From Gordonia sp. OPL2 (GTDB lineage Bacteria > Actinomycetota > Actinomycetes > Mycobacteriales > Mycobacteriaceae): a stretch of DNA of 64,000 nt. Each line of letters opens with the position of its first letter. Within the stretch, counting starts at the first letter, position 1. The notes under the pieces were generated by a model. It worked only from the letters and a program-made list of their open reading frames with translations, was not told the DNA's origin and ran no database searches. Of this stretch, positions 45,357 to 56,343 are shown in pieces. The stretch spans positions 62,001 through 126,000 of the forward strand of contig NZ_RKME01000010.1 of assembly GCF_003797825.1 (NCBI RefSeq), given 5' to 3'. The position numbers and the translations under genes are program-made.

Positions 45357-46255
45357 CCGAAGTCGACGGCGACGTGGGCGCCGATGTAGTCGCCGTCCAT
45401 CTGGACGTCGATGGGTTCCTCGGCGCGGAAACGGACCCATTCGACGTCGTCGTCGCGGTAGAGATGGCCGCCCTTCGGGGTCCGATGGGTCAGCAACCGC
45501 GCGGCCAGCGGCAGGTTGCGGGCGACCCCTGTCGACGTCGCCGCGAACAGGCCGAGACGGGTGTCGAAACCGGTCGTGGGGTTGGTCCGGATCTCGTAGT
45601 CGCCGAAGTAGGTCCAGGGGCTGGTGTTGCTCACGAAGCCGAACTGCACCCCCGGGATCGGCTCGTGGTCGGGCACCTCGACCGTGAACGACGCCTTGTT
45701 GGTCGCATTGCGCAGGAACGACGCGACCGTCGTCCGGAAGTACCGCGCCGGTGTCGCCGGCTTTCCGGCATGTCGTTTGTCCTCCATCGCGTGGACGACC
45801 ACGGCGTCCATCCCCATACCGGTGTTGAACAGGAACCAGCGGTCCTGCGTGTGTCCGAGGCCGATGCGACGGCATTCGCCTGATTCGAGGAGTCCGATGA
45901 TCTGGCCGGTCGCGGCCAGGGGATCGGCCAGGATTCCCAGGGTGCGGGCGAAGACATTGGCACTGCCGCCGGGGATGACGCCGAGGCTCGGCACCGTGCG
46001 CGATGGATCGGGCACCTGATCGGGCGGACCGAGGATGCCGTTGACCGCCTCGTTCACCGATCCGTCTCCGCCGTGCACAAGCACCACGTCGACGCCCTCG
46101 GCGACCGCCCGGCGAGCCAGCTCGCCCGCATGCCCGCGGTGGGTGGTGTGCTCGACGTCGAGACTGAAGCGCGAACTGAGGGTGTGCGCCAGCGCGTCAC
46201 GGCCCGCAGCGGTGGTGGCCGTCGCGAATGGGTTGACGATGAGCATGACGCGCAC
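45302..46255 (-). CDS. Diacylglycerol kinase family lipid kinase
   Basis: 317 aa from GTG 46255 (MRVMLIVNPFA). DAGK catalytic motif LVHGGDGSVNEAVNGIL (about 58-74; GGDGS replaces GGDGT), then GVIPGGSANVFARTLG for ATP and a C-terminal DVQMDGDYIG. Phosphorylates diacylglycerol or a related lipid at the membrane. Ortholog position matches Rv3218, next to whiB1. The last 55 bp overlap the MFS gene tail to tail. Confidence 0.88.
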   Translation of the reverse strand: MRVMLIVNPFATATTAAGRDALAHTLSSRFSLDVEHTTHRGHAGELARRAVAEGVDVVLVHGGDGSVNEAVNGILGPPDQVPDPSRTVPSLGVIPGGSANVFARTLGILADPLAATGQIIGLLESGECRRIGLGHTQDRWFLFNTGMGMDAVVVHAMEDKRHAGKPATPARYFRTTVASFLRNATNKASFTVEVPDHEPIPGVQFGFVSNTSPWTYFGDYEIRTNPTTGFDTRLGLFAATSTGVARNLPLAARLLTHRTPKGGHLYRDDDVEWVRFRAEEPIDVQMDGDYIGAHVAVDFGHRADALAVVAPGADSLK

Positions 46256-46423
46256 GAGACCCCACGATATGGGGTGCTCGCCTGTGATGTGCATCCACCC
46301 GCCGACGACGTCGTCGGATCGGCTGTCCCGGAGCGGTCCGGTGGAGCACCGGACGGGAGTCCGCACCGGGAGGTGGGCGGGGCCGACCGGCGCCGATCCA
46401 TCCGGCACCCATAGGCTGGGGCG

Positions 46424-46909
46424 GTGAGCAAGAAGGGTGACGACGTCGCGGACGGCGGCGATCGCGACGATTCCGCCGACGCCTCCAGGGTGCCCACGAC
46501 CATCCGCGCAGCGGGTGCGGTGACCGCCCTCGAGGGCGCCATAGCGGCCATCGTCGCGATCGTGTTGGCGATCCGCGAGGCCGCCGGCCACCGTGAGGCA
46601 TTCATCAGCGGGTACGGCACGGCGGCCTGGTTCGGGATCATCGGCGGCGGCGTGCTGATCGGTGGCCTCGCCCTGCTGACCGGTCGGCGCTGGGGACGTG
46701 CGATCGCGGTGGTCGCGCAGATCCTGCTGCTGCCCGTCGCCTACGCACTGCTCACCGACAGCCATCAACCCTGGTTCGGCATCCCTCTCGCCATCGCCGC
46801 GGTGGCCGTGCTCGTCCTGATCTTCAGTCCGGCATCGACTCACTGGCTGGTGGGTGAATACACCACCGACGACCCGACCGACACCGGATCGCGCCCGCGT
46901 CGACGCTGA
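46424..46909 (+). CDS. Four-helix integral membrane protein (Rv3217c-like)
   Basis: 161 aa from GTG 46424. An Asp-rich cytoplasmic N-terminus (1-28) is followed by four hydrophobic helices (about 30-50, 68-88, 93-112, 120-138) and an acidic/basic tail. Uncharacterised but conserved in mycobacteria at this place. Confidence 0.82.
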   Translation: MSKKGDDVADGGDRDDSADASRVPTTIRAAGAVTALEGAIAAIVAIVLAIREAAGHREAFISGYGTAAWFGIIGGGVLIGGLALLTGRRWGRAIAVVAQILLLPVAYALLTDSHQPWFGIPLAIAAVAVLVLIFSPASTHWLVGEYTTDDPTDTGSRPRRR

Positions 46910-46980
46910 TCGTCGCCGCCCGTGGGACGCCGCGGGGCGGTAACCCCGACGTCGGCGGTGATCGGCCGTAGAGTGTTGCC

Positions 46981-47772
46981 ATGACCCGCATGCTGGCCAT
47001 CGCGAATCAAAAGGGTGGGGTTGCCAAGACCACGACCGTCGCGTCCGTCGGCGCAGCCCTCGCCGACCTCGACGTCTCGGTCCTCGTCGTCGACCTCGAT
47101 CCGCAAGGCTGTCTTACGTTTTCGCTCGGGCACGATCCCGATCAGCTCGAGGCGTCGGTCCATGACGTCCTTCTCGGCGAGGAGGAGATCGCCGACGTCC
47201 TGCTCGACACCGACGACAACGTCACCCTGCTGCCGGCCACGATCGATCTCGCCGGTGCCGAGGCGTTGCTGTTGATGCGGCCGGGTCGGGAGTACGCCCT
47301 CAAGCGTGCGCTCGCCGAGGTGGCCGAGGACTACGACGTCATCCTCATCGACTGCCCGCCGTCGCTGGGCGTGCTGACCCTCAACGGTCTGACCGCCGCC
47401 GACGAGGTGGTGGTGCCGCTGCAGTGCGAGACGCTCGCGCATCGCGGGGTGGGTCAATTGCTGCGGACGGTCAACGAGGTCCAGCAGATCACCAATCCTG
47501 GTCTGGCCACGCTCGGCGCGGTCGCGACGCTCTTCGATGCGCGGACGACCCACAGCCGGGACGTGCTGTCGGACGTGTCGGACCGCTACGACCTGCCGGT
47601 GCTCGATCCGCCGATCCCGCGGACGGTCCGTTTCGCCGAGGCGTCGGCGTCCGGGACATCGGTGATGCGGGGCCGGAAGAACAAGGGCGCCACCGCATAT
47701 CGTGGACTGGCCGAGAACCTGTGGAAGCACTGGGAGGCCGGTCGTCCGGTCCGGACGTTCGAGCCGATCTGA
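46981..47772 (+). CDS. ParA/Soj-family ATPase (Rv3213c-like)
   Basis: 263 aa. Deviant Walker A QKGGVAKTT (10-18; Ala replaces Gly before the signature Lys), DLDPQGCLTF and YDVILIDCPPSLGVLTLNGLTAADEVVVPLQ. C-terminal RKNKGATAYRGLAENLW. Orphan of the chromosome-segregation family; no parB nearby. In M. tuberculosis gpm2 and entC lie between this gene and the Rv3217c homologue; here only 71 bp do. Confidence 0.93.
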   Translation: MTRMLAIANQKGGVAKTTTVASVGAALADLDVSVLVVDLDPQGCLTFSLGHDPDQLEASVHDVLLGEEEIADVLLDTDDNVTLLPATIDLAGAEALLLMRPGREYALKRALAEVAEDYDVILIDCPPSLGVLTLNGLTAADEVVVPLQCETLAHRGVGQLLRTVNEVQQITNPGLATLGAVATLFDARTTHSRDVLSDVSDRYDLPVLDPPIPRTVRFAEASASGTSVMRGRKNKGATAYRGLAENLWKHWEAGRPVRTFEPI

Positions 47773-47796
47773 CCCGACCGGTGCGGGGTCCCGGCG

Positions 47797-48129
47797 TCAG
47801 CTGACGAACACGACCCGGTTGCCGTCGGGATCCGAGAGTTGGAGGAATCGCACCGTCGTCGCGTCGACGATGTCCGGATGCGCGACGCCGGCCGCGTCGA
47901 GCCGGCGGGCGAACTCGTCGAGGTCGGTCTCGACCAGGACCACCGTCGAACGGCCGGCGCGGTCCGGTTCACACTCCACCTGGAGTCCGAACTGCTCGGC
48001 GAACTGCCATTCGATGAGTCCGTCCATCGGGCGATCGGTCGGCGGTGACCCGAGAACCGTGGTGTACCACGATTCGGCGCGGTCGAGATCGGACACGGTG
48101 GATTGCGCGAGAACCCCGCTGATCGCCAT
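47797..48129 (-). CDS. VOC/glyoxalase-fold protein
   Basis: 110 aa. One VOC domain: VLAQSTVSDLDRAESWYTTVLG (about 6-27), EWQFAEQFGLQVECEPDRAG and FLQLSDPDGNRVVFVS. It may be a metal-dependent lyase or dioxygenase; the ligand set is not complete enough to choose. Convergent with the ParA gene. Confidence 0.88.
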   Translation of the reverse strand: MAISGVLAQSTVSDLDRAESWYTTVLGSPPTDRPMDGLIEWQFAEQFGLQVECEPDRAGRSTVVLVETDLDEFARRLDAAGVAHPDIVDATTVRFLQLSDPDGNRVVFVS

Positions 48130-48216
48130 CTGTGCTCCCTGTTCTGCGACATCCGGTCCTGCACGGGCGAGTGGGGGTGCCGGGCCAGATGTCGGGTTCG
48201 TCGGGTGTCGCCGACG

Positions 48217-49497
48217 TTACCGTGGCCCGTATGCCTGCACAGTCGATCCCCATTGTTCGACGATGGTGGAGCCGAGGACCCGGAGCGCGACCGGCTCGTC
48301 ACGGCGACCCTCGCGATCGACGCGGATGGAACGGATCTCGCGCCCGGTTGCCGCGTCACGCACGCTGATGCCGGTCGCGGTCGGGAGGAGGAGTTGGCCG
48401 GCCATGACCTCGCCGGTGCCGATGGCACCCGGCACCTGATAGATGGGCCGGACGTTCTGGGCGTCGAGCACGACCGCGGCACCGCCGGTGAAGAACGAGG
48501 TGATCCCACCACCGGTGACCGCAGGGAGGCCCGCGGGCGGCGTCTGCGGCCCGGCCACCGTGTTGGTGGCGGTCGGGACGCCGTCGGTGGAGAACTGCCG
48601 GATCGCCGGACCCGTGGGTCCCGCCGAGTTGTCGGTCGGGGGTTGTGGTCGGTTTCCGCCGCCGTCGTAGACGGCGATCGCGGAACTGCTCATGCCGATC
48701 AGCACGGGCGGCGGCCCCTGGGTGCCATCCGTGATCAGTGACGATCCGAACTGCTGGACGTCTTCGTCCTTGTCCAGCACCGCGCCGAGAACGGTCAGCC
48801 GGTATCCGGGATCGGTTCCGCAGTGCTCGATCACCGCCACCCGATCACCGCCGATGGCCGACGACAGCAGACGACAGCCGGTCCGGCCGGGCTGCACACC
48901 GGGTTTCACCGGGGCGTCCACCCGGCCGTACTCGATACCCCGGACGAGATTCGATCCCCACGTCTCGAGACGCGTCGGCCCTTGCGAGACAACATATCCC
49001 GTGTCGGATACGAGACGGACGCGGTCGTCGGCGTCGCTGCTGCGGCCACCCGCGCGTCGTCCCGACGATCCGTCGAGCGCCGTCACCTCACCGCATCCGC
49101 GGGAGTTGCGGTAGGCCGCCAGCACCTTGTTCGTGCTCGCCGGCCACGCCGCCAGGACCGCGCACAGATCGAGATCACGCCGGTAGTGCCAGATCTCGCG
49201 ACCGGTCCGGGGGTCACGCCCCACCACCGACCCACCGTCGGCCGTCACGACCAGAGACCGTGTCAGCGCGGGGCCGTCGGTCACCGCCGACGACGCCCGC
49301 CACAGCGGCGTCAGATCCGCGGGCACCGTCGCCGACGGCGTGACATCGGGGACCGGCGCGGCGGCCTGCGCACTGTCGGTGTGCCGAACGGGACTCGCCA
49401 GCCAGATCACCAGGCCTGCGACGACGAGCACGACGACGATCGCGGCGCTGACCGCCAGGTCGACCGGTGTACGCCGCTCAGGTCGGATTCGTACCAC
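48217..49497 (-). CDS. Membrane-anchored Rv3212-like protein with beta-propeller-like repeats
   Basis: 426 aa from ATG 49497. One N-terminal helix (about 14-33) then a long extracytoplasmic region with PQQ-like blade sequences: VTADGGSVVGRDPRTGREIWHYRRD, VLAAYRNSRGCGEVTALDGSSGR, ISVRDAATGREIRSIRVD. Paired Cys residues suggest disulfides outside the cytoplasm. Function unknown; conserved upstream-neighbour of the rhlE-type gene in mycobacteria, and 51 bp downstream of it here. Confidence 0.8.
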   Translation of the reverse strand: MVRIRPERRTPVDLAVSAAIVVVLVVAGLVIWLASPVRHTDSAQAAAPVPDVTPSATVPADLTPLWRASSAVTDGPALTRSLVVTADGGSVVGRDPRTGREIWHYRRDLDLCAVLAAWPASTNKVLAAYRNSRGCGEVTALDGSSGRRAGGRSSDADDRVRLVSDTGYVVSQGPTRLETWGSNLVRGIEYGRVDAPVKPGVQPGRTGCRLLSSAIGGDRVAVIEHCGTDPGYRLTVLGAVLDKDEDVQQFGSSLITDGTQGPPPVLIGMSSSAIAVYDGGGNRPQPPTDNSAGPTGPAIRQFSTDGVPTATNTVAGPQTPPAGLPAVTGGGITSFFTGGAAVVLDAQNVRPIYQVPGAIGTGEVMAGQLLLPTATGISVRDAATGREIRSIRVDREGRRDEPVALRVLGSTIVEQWGSTVQAYGPR

Positions 49498-49548
49498 GCG
49501 CCCTCCGGTTGCCGCGGGTGGAAGTCGTTGTCGACGCCGACGCGGAGG

Positions 49549-51183
49549 TCACTCCGCAGCGGTCGCCGCGGGTGCGTGCTCTCCGTTGTGCTGGCCGCCC
49601 GACGAATTGCGGTTGGCGCCGCCACGGCGCCGGCGCCGGCGACGCGGCTTGGACTCGCCGGACGCCGACGAGTCGTCGGCAGTCGCCGGACCGGAGTTCG
49701 TGGTCGAGTCGGTGTCGTCGGAGTTCTTCGGCCCCGATCCCTTCTGCGAGTCCTGCCCGGTGCCGGCGTCGCCCGAACGGCCGCCGCGGGTACGACGACG
49801 CACGCGGTTGGACTTCGGACGCTCCGCACGCGGCGTGCGCTCGCCACGCTGCTCGTCCTTCGTGTCGGTCTTCGGCGCCGCGATCCGGCCGGTGGCTGAC
49901 TCGGGGATACCGAGTTCCTCGCGGAGATGATCGGACGTCGAATAGGTCTCGACGGGTGCCGGCACGTCGAGACCGAGCGCGTTGTTGATCAGTTCCCAGC
50001 GATGCAATTCGTCCCAGTCGACGAGGGTGACCGCGATACCCGTGCGGCCCGCGCGCCCGGTCCGGCCGATGCGGTGCACGTAGGTCTTGTCGTCCTCGGG
50101 GCACTGGTAGTTGATGACGTGCGTGACGTCGTCGATGTCGATGCCGCGCGCCGCGACGTCGGTCGCGACCAGGACGTCGATGTCGCCGGTGCGGAACCGT
50201 TTGAGCGCCTTCTCCCGGGCGACCTGACCGAGGTCACCGTGCACGGCCCCGACGGAGAACCCGCGCTCACCGAGATCGTCGGCCACCTTCTGGGCGGTGC
50301 GCTTGGTGCGGGTGAAGATCATCGTCGCCCCACGGCCGTCGGCCTGCAGGATGCGGGCGACGAGTTCGGCCTTGTCGAGGGCGTGGGCACGATAGACGTA
50401 CTGGGTGGTCCGCTCGTGCACCGCGGAGTCGTTGGCGTGCTCGGCGCGGATGTGGGTCGGCCGGTGCAGGAACGTGCGCGCCAGCGTCACGATGGGGCCG
50501 GGCATCGTCGCCGAGAAGAGCATGGTCTGGCGGGGTGTGGGCAGCGCCGACATGATGCGTTCGATGTCCGGCAGGAACCCGAGGTCGAGCATCTCGTCGG
50601 CCTCGTCGAGCACGAGGACCGCGACCTTGCCGAGGATCAGGTGACCCTGCTGAGCGAGGTCGAGAAGACGGCCGGGGGTGCCGACGACGACGTCGACACC
50701 CTTCTTCAGATCGGCGATCTGCGATTCATACGGACGGCCGCCGTAGATCGAGGTGATGCGGATCGGGCGGGTGGTGCCGTCGGCGAGGGTCACGTCCAGC
50801 TTCTTCGCCGCGACCTCCAGGTCACCGGTCACCTGGATGCACAGCTCGCGCGTCGGCACGATGATCAGCGCGCGCGGCGTGTTGTCGAGGGCGCGGAGGC
50901 CCGAGGAGTCTGCGTGCGCGAGCCGGTGCAGCAGCGGCACGCCGAAGCCGAAGGTCTTGCCCATGCCGGTGCGGGCCTGACCGATCAGGTCGTCGCCGCT
51001 CAGGGCCAGCGGAAGGGTGAGTTCCTGGATGGCGAAGGTGTGGGTCTTGCCGTCGTCGGCCAATGCCTCGACGATGCTGTCGTCGACGCCGAGCTCGGCG
51101 AACGTCGGGGAGGTGTGGGTCTCGTCGACGATCGTCGTCTGGACGTCGTCGTCTTTCGCCGGGGTGGCGATCGGATCGCTCAT
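49549..51183 (-). CDS. rhlE: DEAD-box ATP-dependent RNA helicase
   Basis: 544 aa from ATG 51183. Ordered motifs: Q motif FAELGVDDSIVEALADDGKTHTFAIQELTLP, I ARTGMGKT (A-x-T-G-M-G-K-T), Ia PTRELCIQ, II VLDEADEMLD, III SATMPG, V DVAARGIDIDD, VI HRIGRTGRAGR. The C-terminal 130 residues are Arg/Gly/Ser-rich and ends in a KPRRRRRRRGG-type stretch that binds RNA. Ortholog of Rv3211. Its 306-bp upstream region may hold a regulated leader as seen with cold-shock helicases. Confidence 0.95.
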   Translation of the reverse strand: MSDPIATPAKDDDVQTTIVDETHTSPTFAELGVDDSIVEALADDGKTHTFAIQELTLPLALSGDDLIGQARTGMGKTFGFGVPLLHRLAHADSSGLRALDNTPRALIIVPTRELCIQVTGDLEVAAKKLDVTLADGTTRPIRITSIYGGRPYESQIADLKKGVDVVVGTPGRLLDLAQQGHLILGKVAVLVLDEADEMLDLGFLPDIERIMSALPTPRQTMLFSATMPGPIVTLARTFLHRPTHIRAEHANDSAVHERTTQYVYRAHALDKAELVARILQADGRGATMIFTRTKRTAQKVADDLGERGFSVGAVHGDLGQVAREKALKRFRTGDIDVLVATDVAARGIDIDDVTHVINYQCPEDDKTYVHRIGRTGRAGRTGIAVTLVDWDELHRWELINNALGLDVPAPVETYSTSDHLREELGIPESATGRIAAPKTDTKDEQRGERTPRAERPKSNRVRRRTRGGRSGDAGTGQDSQKGSGPKNSDDTDSTTNSGPATADDSSASGESKPRRRRRRRGGANRNSSGGQHNGEHAPAATAAE

Positions 51184-51489
51184 GTGAGGTTGTATGCCTT
51201 TCTGCATTTCCCGCACGCACGAAAGGCACCACAGTGGGGTCGAACCGGTCTGCGTCGAACAGGTCCTGTCGGGACCCGGGGCAGTCCGTGGTCGTTGACT
51301 GTGTGGTGGCCAGGCCGGGCCGTCTTGCCCGACGATGAGTGCGCGCACATTGTCCGATGATCTGCGCGTGGACCAGGTCGCCGATCGGCCGTAGGGCCTC
51401 TCGCGTGCAACCCGATCGTCATGATCGCGTCAGTACACCGTTGTCAAGTGTACTTGGTGAACGCCCCGGCCCCGCCTACCATCTCCACC
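51184..51489. other. rhlE leader / divergent promoter region
   Basis: 306 bp between divergent genes, with no convincing coding frame. It holds an inverted repeat AGTACAC (51432-51438) / GTGTACT (51448-51454) 36 bp before the ferritin-like gene's ATG. The stretch from 51184 to about 51350 may be rhlE leader RNA. Confidence 0.6.
51432..51454. promoter_or_regulatory. Inverted repeat upstream of the ferritin-like gene
   Basis: Perfect 7-bp arms AGTACAC and GTGTACT with a 9-nt spacer that contains TTGTCA, a possible -35. An operator overlapping the promoter would fit. Confidence 0.45.
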
Positions 51490-52191
51490 ATGTCGACTGC
51501 GCCGCCCCCGTCCGGAGTCTCGCCCGATACCTCAGGAGGGTCCGTCGCCGGTGGCGAGGACAGCGCCATCGCCAAGTTGTTCGCGGTGTTGCTGGCCGGC
51601 GAGTACGCGGCGTTCTACCGATTGATCGACGAGTCCCGGATGGCCCCTGACGTGCACAGCAGGATCGCGATCGCCCGGATGGCCGCCTCCGAGATCGGGC
51701 ATTTCGACGTCCTCGCCGAGCAGGTTGCGGCGCGGGGGATCGACCCCACCGGTGCCGTGGAGCGCTACCGCTCGGTGTTCGATCAGTATCACCAGGTCAC
51801 CACGCCCAAGACGTGGTACGAGTCACTGGTGAAGGCCTACGTCGGCGACGGCCTGGCCGCCGACTTCTATCGCGAACTCGCCGACGTCCTGCCCGATGAG
51901 GCACGACAGGTGGTCCGCGAGGTGATGTCGGAGACGGCGAGTTCGCGGTTCGCGCGCGAGCAGGTCCGCGCTGCCGTCGAGGCCGACCCGATGCTGCGCT
52001 CGCCGCTGGTCCTCTGGGGTCGTCGACTGCTCGGGGAGGCCGTGACCCATGCACAATGGGTGCTGGCCGCCGAGGAGGAGGTCACCGACCTTCTGTTCGC
52101 CGGCTCGGCATCGCTACAGGGGGTGGCGTCGTTCTTCGACACCATCGCCGAGGAGCACACCAAGCGGATGACCGATCTCGGACTCGCCTGA
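51490..52191 (+). CDS. Ferritin-like domain protein (Rv3210c-like)
   Basis: 233 aa from ATG 51490. Four-helix ferritin-like fold with Glu/His motifs: LLAGEYAAFYRLIDES, MAASEIGHFDVLAEQ (E-x2-H), and DTIAEEHTKRM (E-E-H). Metal site looks at least partly preserved. Related to MiaE-like/ferritin-like_2 proteins of unknown substrate in actinobacteria. Divergent from rhlE. Confidence 0.82.
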   Translation: MSTAPPPSGVSPDTSGGSVAGGEDSAIAKLFAVLLAGEYAAFYRLIDESRMAPDVHSRIAIARMAASEIGHFDVLAEQVAARGIDPTGAVERYRSVFDQYHQVTTPKTWYESLVKAYVGDGLAADFYRELADVLPDEARQVVREVMSETASSRFAREQVRAAVEADPMLRSPLVLWGRRLLGEAVTHAQWVLAAEEEVTDLLFAGSASLQGVASFFDTIAEEHTKRMTDLGLA

Positions 52192-52300
52192 CCGCCATCC
52201 TCGAGATCGGCTGATTTCCGCTGTGAGCGGAGCCGGTGTCGGCGCTCGCGTGGACTGAACTAGCCTTATGCGGCACACACTCGATGAGAGAAGGGTGGCC

Positions 52301-52534
52301 ATGGCCGTCGAAGTGAAGATCGGCATCAGCGACAGCTCGCGCGAGCTGTCCATCCAGACCGCACTCACCAGTGACAAGGCGTACGCGGAGGTCGAGGCCG
52401 CGTTGTCGGGCAAGGAGCAGCTGCTGTCCCTCGTCGACGAGAAGGGCGCACGGTTCCTGGTCCCCGTCACCAAGATCGCCTACGTCGAGGTCGGTAGCAC
52501 CGAGAACCGCAAGGTGGGATTCGGCGCAGTCTGA
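52301..52534 (+). CDS. DUF3107 protein (TB9.4-like)
   Basis: 77 aa from ATG 52301, with agaagggtgg upstream. VEVKIGISDSSRELSIQTAL, then SLVDEKGARFLVPVTKIAYVEVG. Small conserved actinobacterial protein; function unknown. Followed by a clear intrinsic-type terminator. Confidence 0.92.
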   Translation: MAVEVKIGISDSSRELSIQTALTSDKAYAEVEAALSGKEQLLSLVDEKGARFLVPVTKIAYVEVGSTENRKVGFGAV

Positions 52535-52563
52535 GCCCTCCGCCACGACAGTCACGACGTCAC

Positions 52564-52594
52564 GGTGCCGTCGTCCCACCGGGGCGACGGCACC
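52564..52594 (+). terminator. Intrinsic-type terminator after the DUF3107 gene
   Basis: Stem ggtgccgtcgtccc (52564-52577) / ggggcgacggcacc (52581-52594), 14 pairs with one G-T, loop ACC, then the T-rich ttcgtctt. Lies 29 bp after the stop. Confidence 0.85.
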
Positions 52595-52718
52595 TTCGTC
52601 TTGTGGATCCGTCTCACGGACATCAGGATCACCGATTGCGCACCGCTGAGCGGATAGTCCGGCCGAACACCCGTCAGCGGTGATGCTGATGTCGGTGATC
52701 AGTGCCGAGTGGGCACGG

Positions 52719-54574
<1,856 letters not shown>

Positions 54575-54595
54575 CCGACCTCCCCCAGCGGTCCC

Positions 54596-54640
54596 AGCGG
54601 TAGCATCCCGTTCCGCTCAGCGCGACAGGATGCTACCGCT
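54596..54640. terminator. Hairpin after the DUF3152 gene
   Basis: Perfect 13-bp arms 54596-54608 (agcggtagcatcc) and 54628-54640 with a 19-nt loop, 21 bp past the stop codon. No T-tract. Confidence 0.65.
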
Positions 54641-54733
54641 GCGAAGGCGGGCGGGTCGCTGTCCGGAATGTCTGCGCGTCCGCGACCGTTGAGCGGAGAA
54701 GCACAACAAGAGTCACACGTACTGGAGGCGCCC

Positions 54734-55909
54734 GTGTCGTCCTTGCCCCCGCTGGTCGAACCCGCAGCGGAACTGTCCAACGAAGAGGTGGCCCGCTACA
54801 GCCGACACCTGATCATCCCCGACGTCGGAATGGACGGCCAGAAGCGTCTGAAAAACGCGAAGGTCCTCGTCATCGGCGCGGGCGGTCTGGGATCGCCCAC
54901 TTTGCTCTACCTGGCGGCCGCCGGTGTCGGCACCATCGGGATCGTCGAGTTCGACGTCGTCGACGAGTCGAACCTGCAGCGGCAGGTGATCCACGGCCAG
55001 TCCGACATCGGCCGGCCGAAGGCCGAGAGCGCGCGGGACTCCATCCAGGAGATCAATCCCTACGTGACCGTCAACATCCACGATCAGCGACTCGAACCCG
55101 AGGGCGCCATCGAGCTGTTCTCGCAGTACGACCTGATCCTCGACGGCACCGACAACTTCGCGACGCGCTACCTGGTCAACGATGCGGCCGTCCTCGCACA
55201 CAAGCCATACGTGTGGGGTTCGATCTACCGTTTCGAGGGACAGGCCTCGGTGTTCTGGGAGGACGCCCCCGATGGTCGCGGGCTCAACTACCGCGATCTC
55301 TACCCGCAGGCGCCGCCACCCGGAATGGTGCCCTCGTGCGCCGAGGGTGGCGTGCTCGGCATCCTGTGCGCCTCGATCGGATCCATCATGGGCACCGAGG
55401 CGATCAAACTGATCTGCGGCATCGGTGAGCCCCTGCTGGGTCGTCTGATGGTCTACGACGCCCTCGACATGACCTACCGCACGATCAAGATCCGCAAGGA
55501 CCCCGACGGTGAGCGCGTCGCCGGACTGATCGACTACGACGACTTCTGCGGAGTCGTGTCGACCGATGCCGCCGACGCCGCGGCCGGGTCGACGCTGACC
55601 GCCGCCGAACTCAAGGACAAGCTCGACGGCGGCGAGCGCATCGCGTTGATCGACGTCCGCGAGCCGGTCGAGTGGGACATCGTGCACATCGACGGCGCGA
55701 CCCTCATCCCGAAGGACGAGATCCTCTCGGGCTCGGGTCTGGCCAAGGTGCCGCAGGATCGTCCGACGGTGCTCTACTGCAAGACCGGTATCCGATCCGC
55801 CGAGGCACTGGCCGCGCTCAAACGAGCCGGCTTCGCCGACGCCTCTCACCTGCAGGGTGGCGTGACGGCATGGGCGAATCAGGTCGACAAGAGCCTGCCG
55901 GTCTACTGA
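54734..55909 (+). CDS. moeZ: MoeB/ThiF adenylyltransferase fused to rhodanese
   Basis: 391 aa from GTG 54734 (ggagg 6 nt upstream); mycobacterial MoeZ also starts S-S-LPPLVEPA. ThiF/E1-like domain: VLVIGAGGLGSPTLLYLAAAGVG, NLQRQVIHGQSDIG, DGTDNFATRYLVND. The C-terminal rhodanese domain (about 285-391) has catalytic Cys in LYCKTGIRS. It adenylates and then thiocarboxylates small sulfur carriers (MoaD, CysO, ThiS) for molybdopterin, cysteine and thiamine synthesis. Confidence 0.96.
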   Translation: MSSLPPLVEPAAELSNEEVARYSRHLIIPDVGMDGQKRLKNAKVLVIGAGGLGSPTLLYLAAAGVGTIGIVEFDVVDESNLQRQVIHGQSDIGRPKAESARDSIQEINPYVTVNIHDQRLEPEGAIELFSQYDLILDGTDNFATRYLVNDAAVLAHKPYVWGSIYRFEGQASVFWEDAPDGRGLNYRDLYPQAPPPGMVPSCAEGGVLGILCASIGSIMGTEAIKLICGIGEPLLGRLMVYDALDMTYRTIKIRKDPDGERVAGLIDYDDFCGVVSTDAADAAAGSTLTAAELKDKLDGGERIALIDVREPVEWDIVHIDGATLIPKDEILSGSGLAKVPQDRPTVLYCKTGIRSAEALAALKRAGFADASHLQGGVTAWANQVDKSLPVY

Positions 55910-56343
55910 AGGTCGTCGGCCGCACGGTCGAGCACGCGGCGGAACGCGTACGCCATCAGAGGCTGTGCGATCCACCGCGTGATCGCGGGGCCCACCACCG
56001 GGATGGCCACCTCGAACGTCGTGGTCCACACGACGTGGGCGGAACCGTCGACGTCGTCGACGGTCACCCGTCCGGCCTCGTGGCGCGACGGCGGGATGCT
56101 CCGGAACACGTGGTAGTCGAACGCATGTGGCGGGTCGTAGGCCGTGATCCGTTCGGCGAACCACCCGACCATCCAGATCAGCACCCGGACCGCGCCCGCA
56201 CCGTACGGCGCGTCGCGTCCCGGGGTCCTCAGCTTCTCGGAGATGACGAGCGGAGTCCGGGTGTAGTTGTGGGCGTTGCTGATCCATGCGAACACCGAGT
56301 CCGCCGTGGCGTCGATGTCACGTTCGACGGTCACCGTCTCCAT
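55903..56343 (-). CDS. SRPBCC-family protein partnered with the SigJ-like factor
   Basis: 146 aa from ATG 56343, overlapping the sigma gene stop (ATGA). METVTVERDIDATADSVFAWISNAHNYTRTPLVISEKL and WTTTFEVAIPVVGPAITRWIAQPLMAYAFRRVLDRA give a START-like cavity. Unknown ligand. 3' end overlaps moeZ by 7 bp. Confidence 0.87.
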   Translation of the reverse strand: METVTVERDIDATADSVFAWISNAHNYTRTPLVISEKLRTPGRDAPYGAGAVRVLIWMVGWFAERITAYDPPHAFDYHVFRSIPPSRHEAGRVTVDDVDGSAHVVWTTTFEVAIPVVGPAITRWIAQPLMAYAFRRVLDRAADDLQ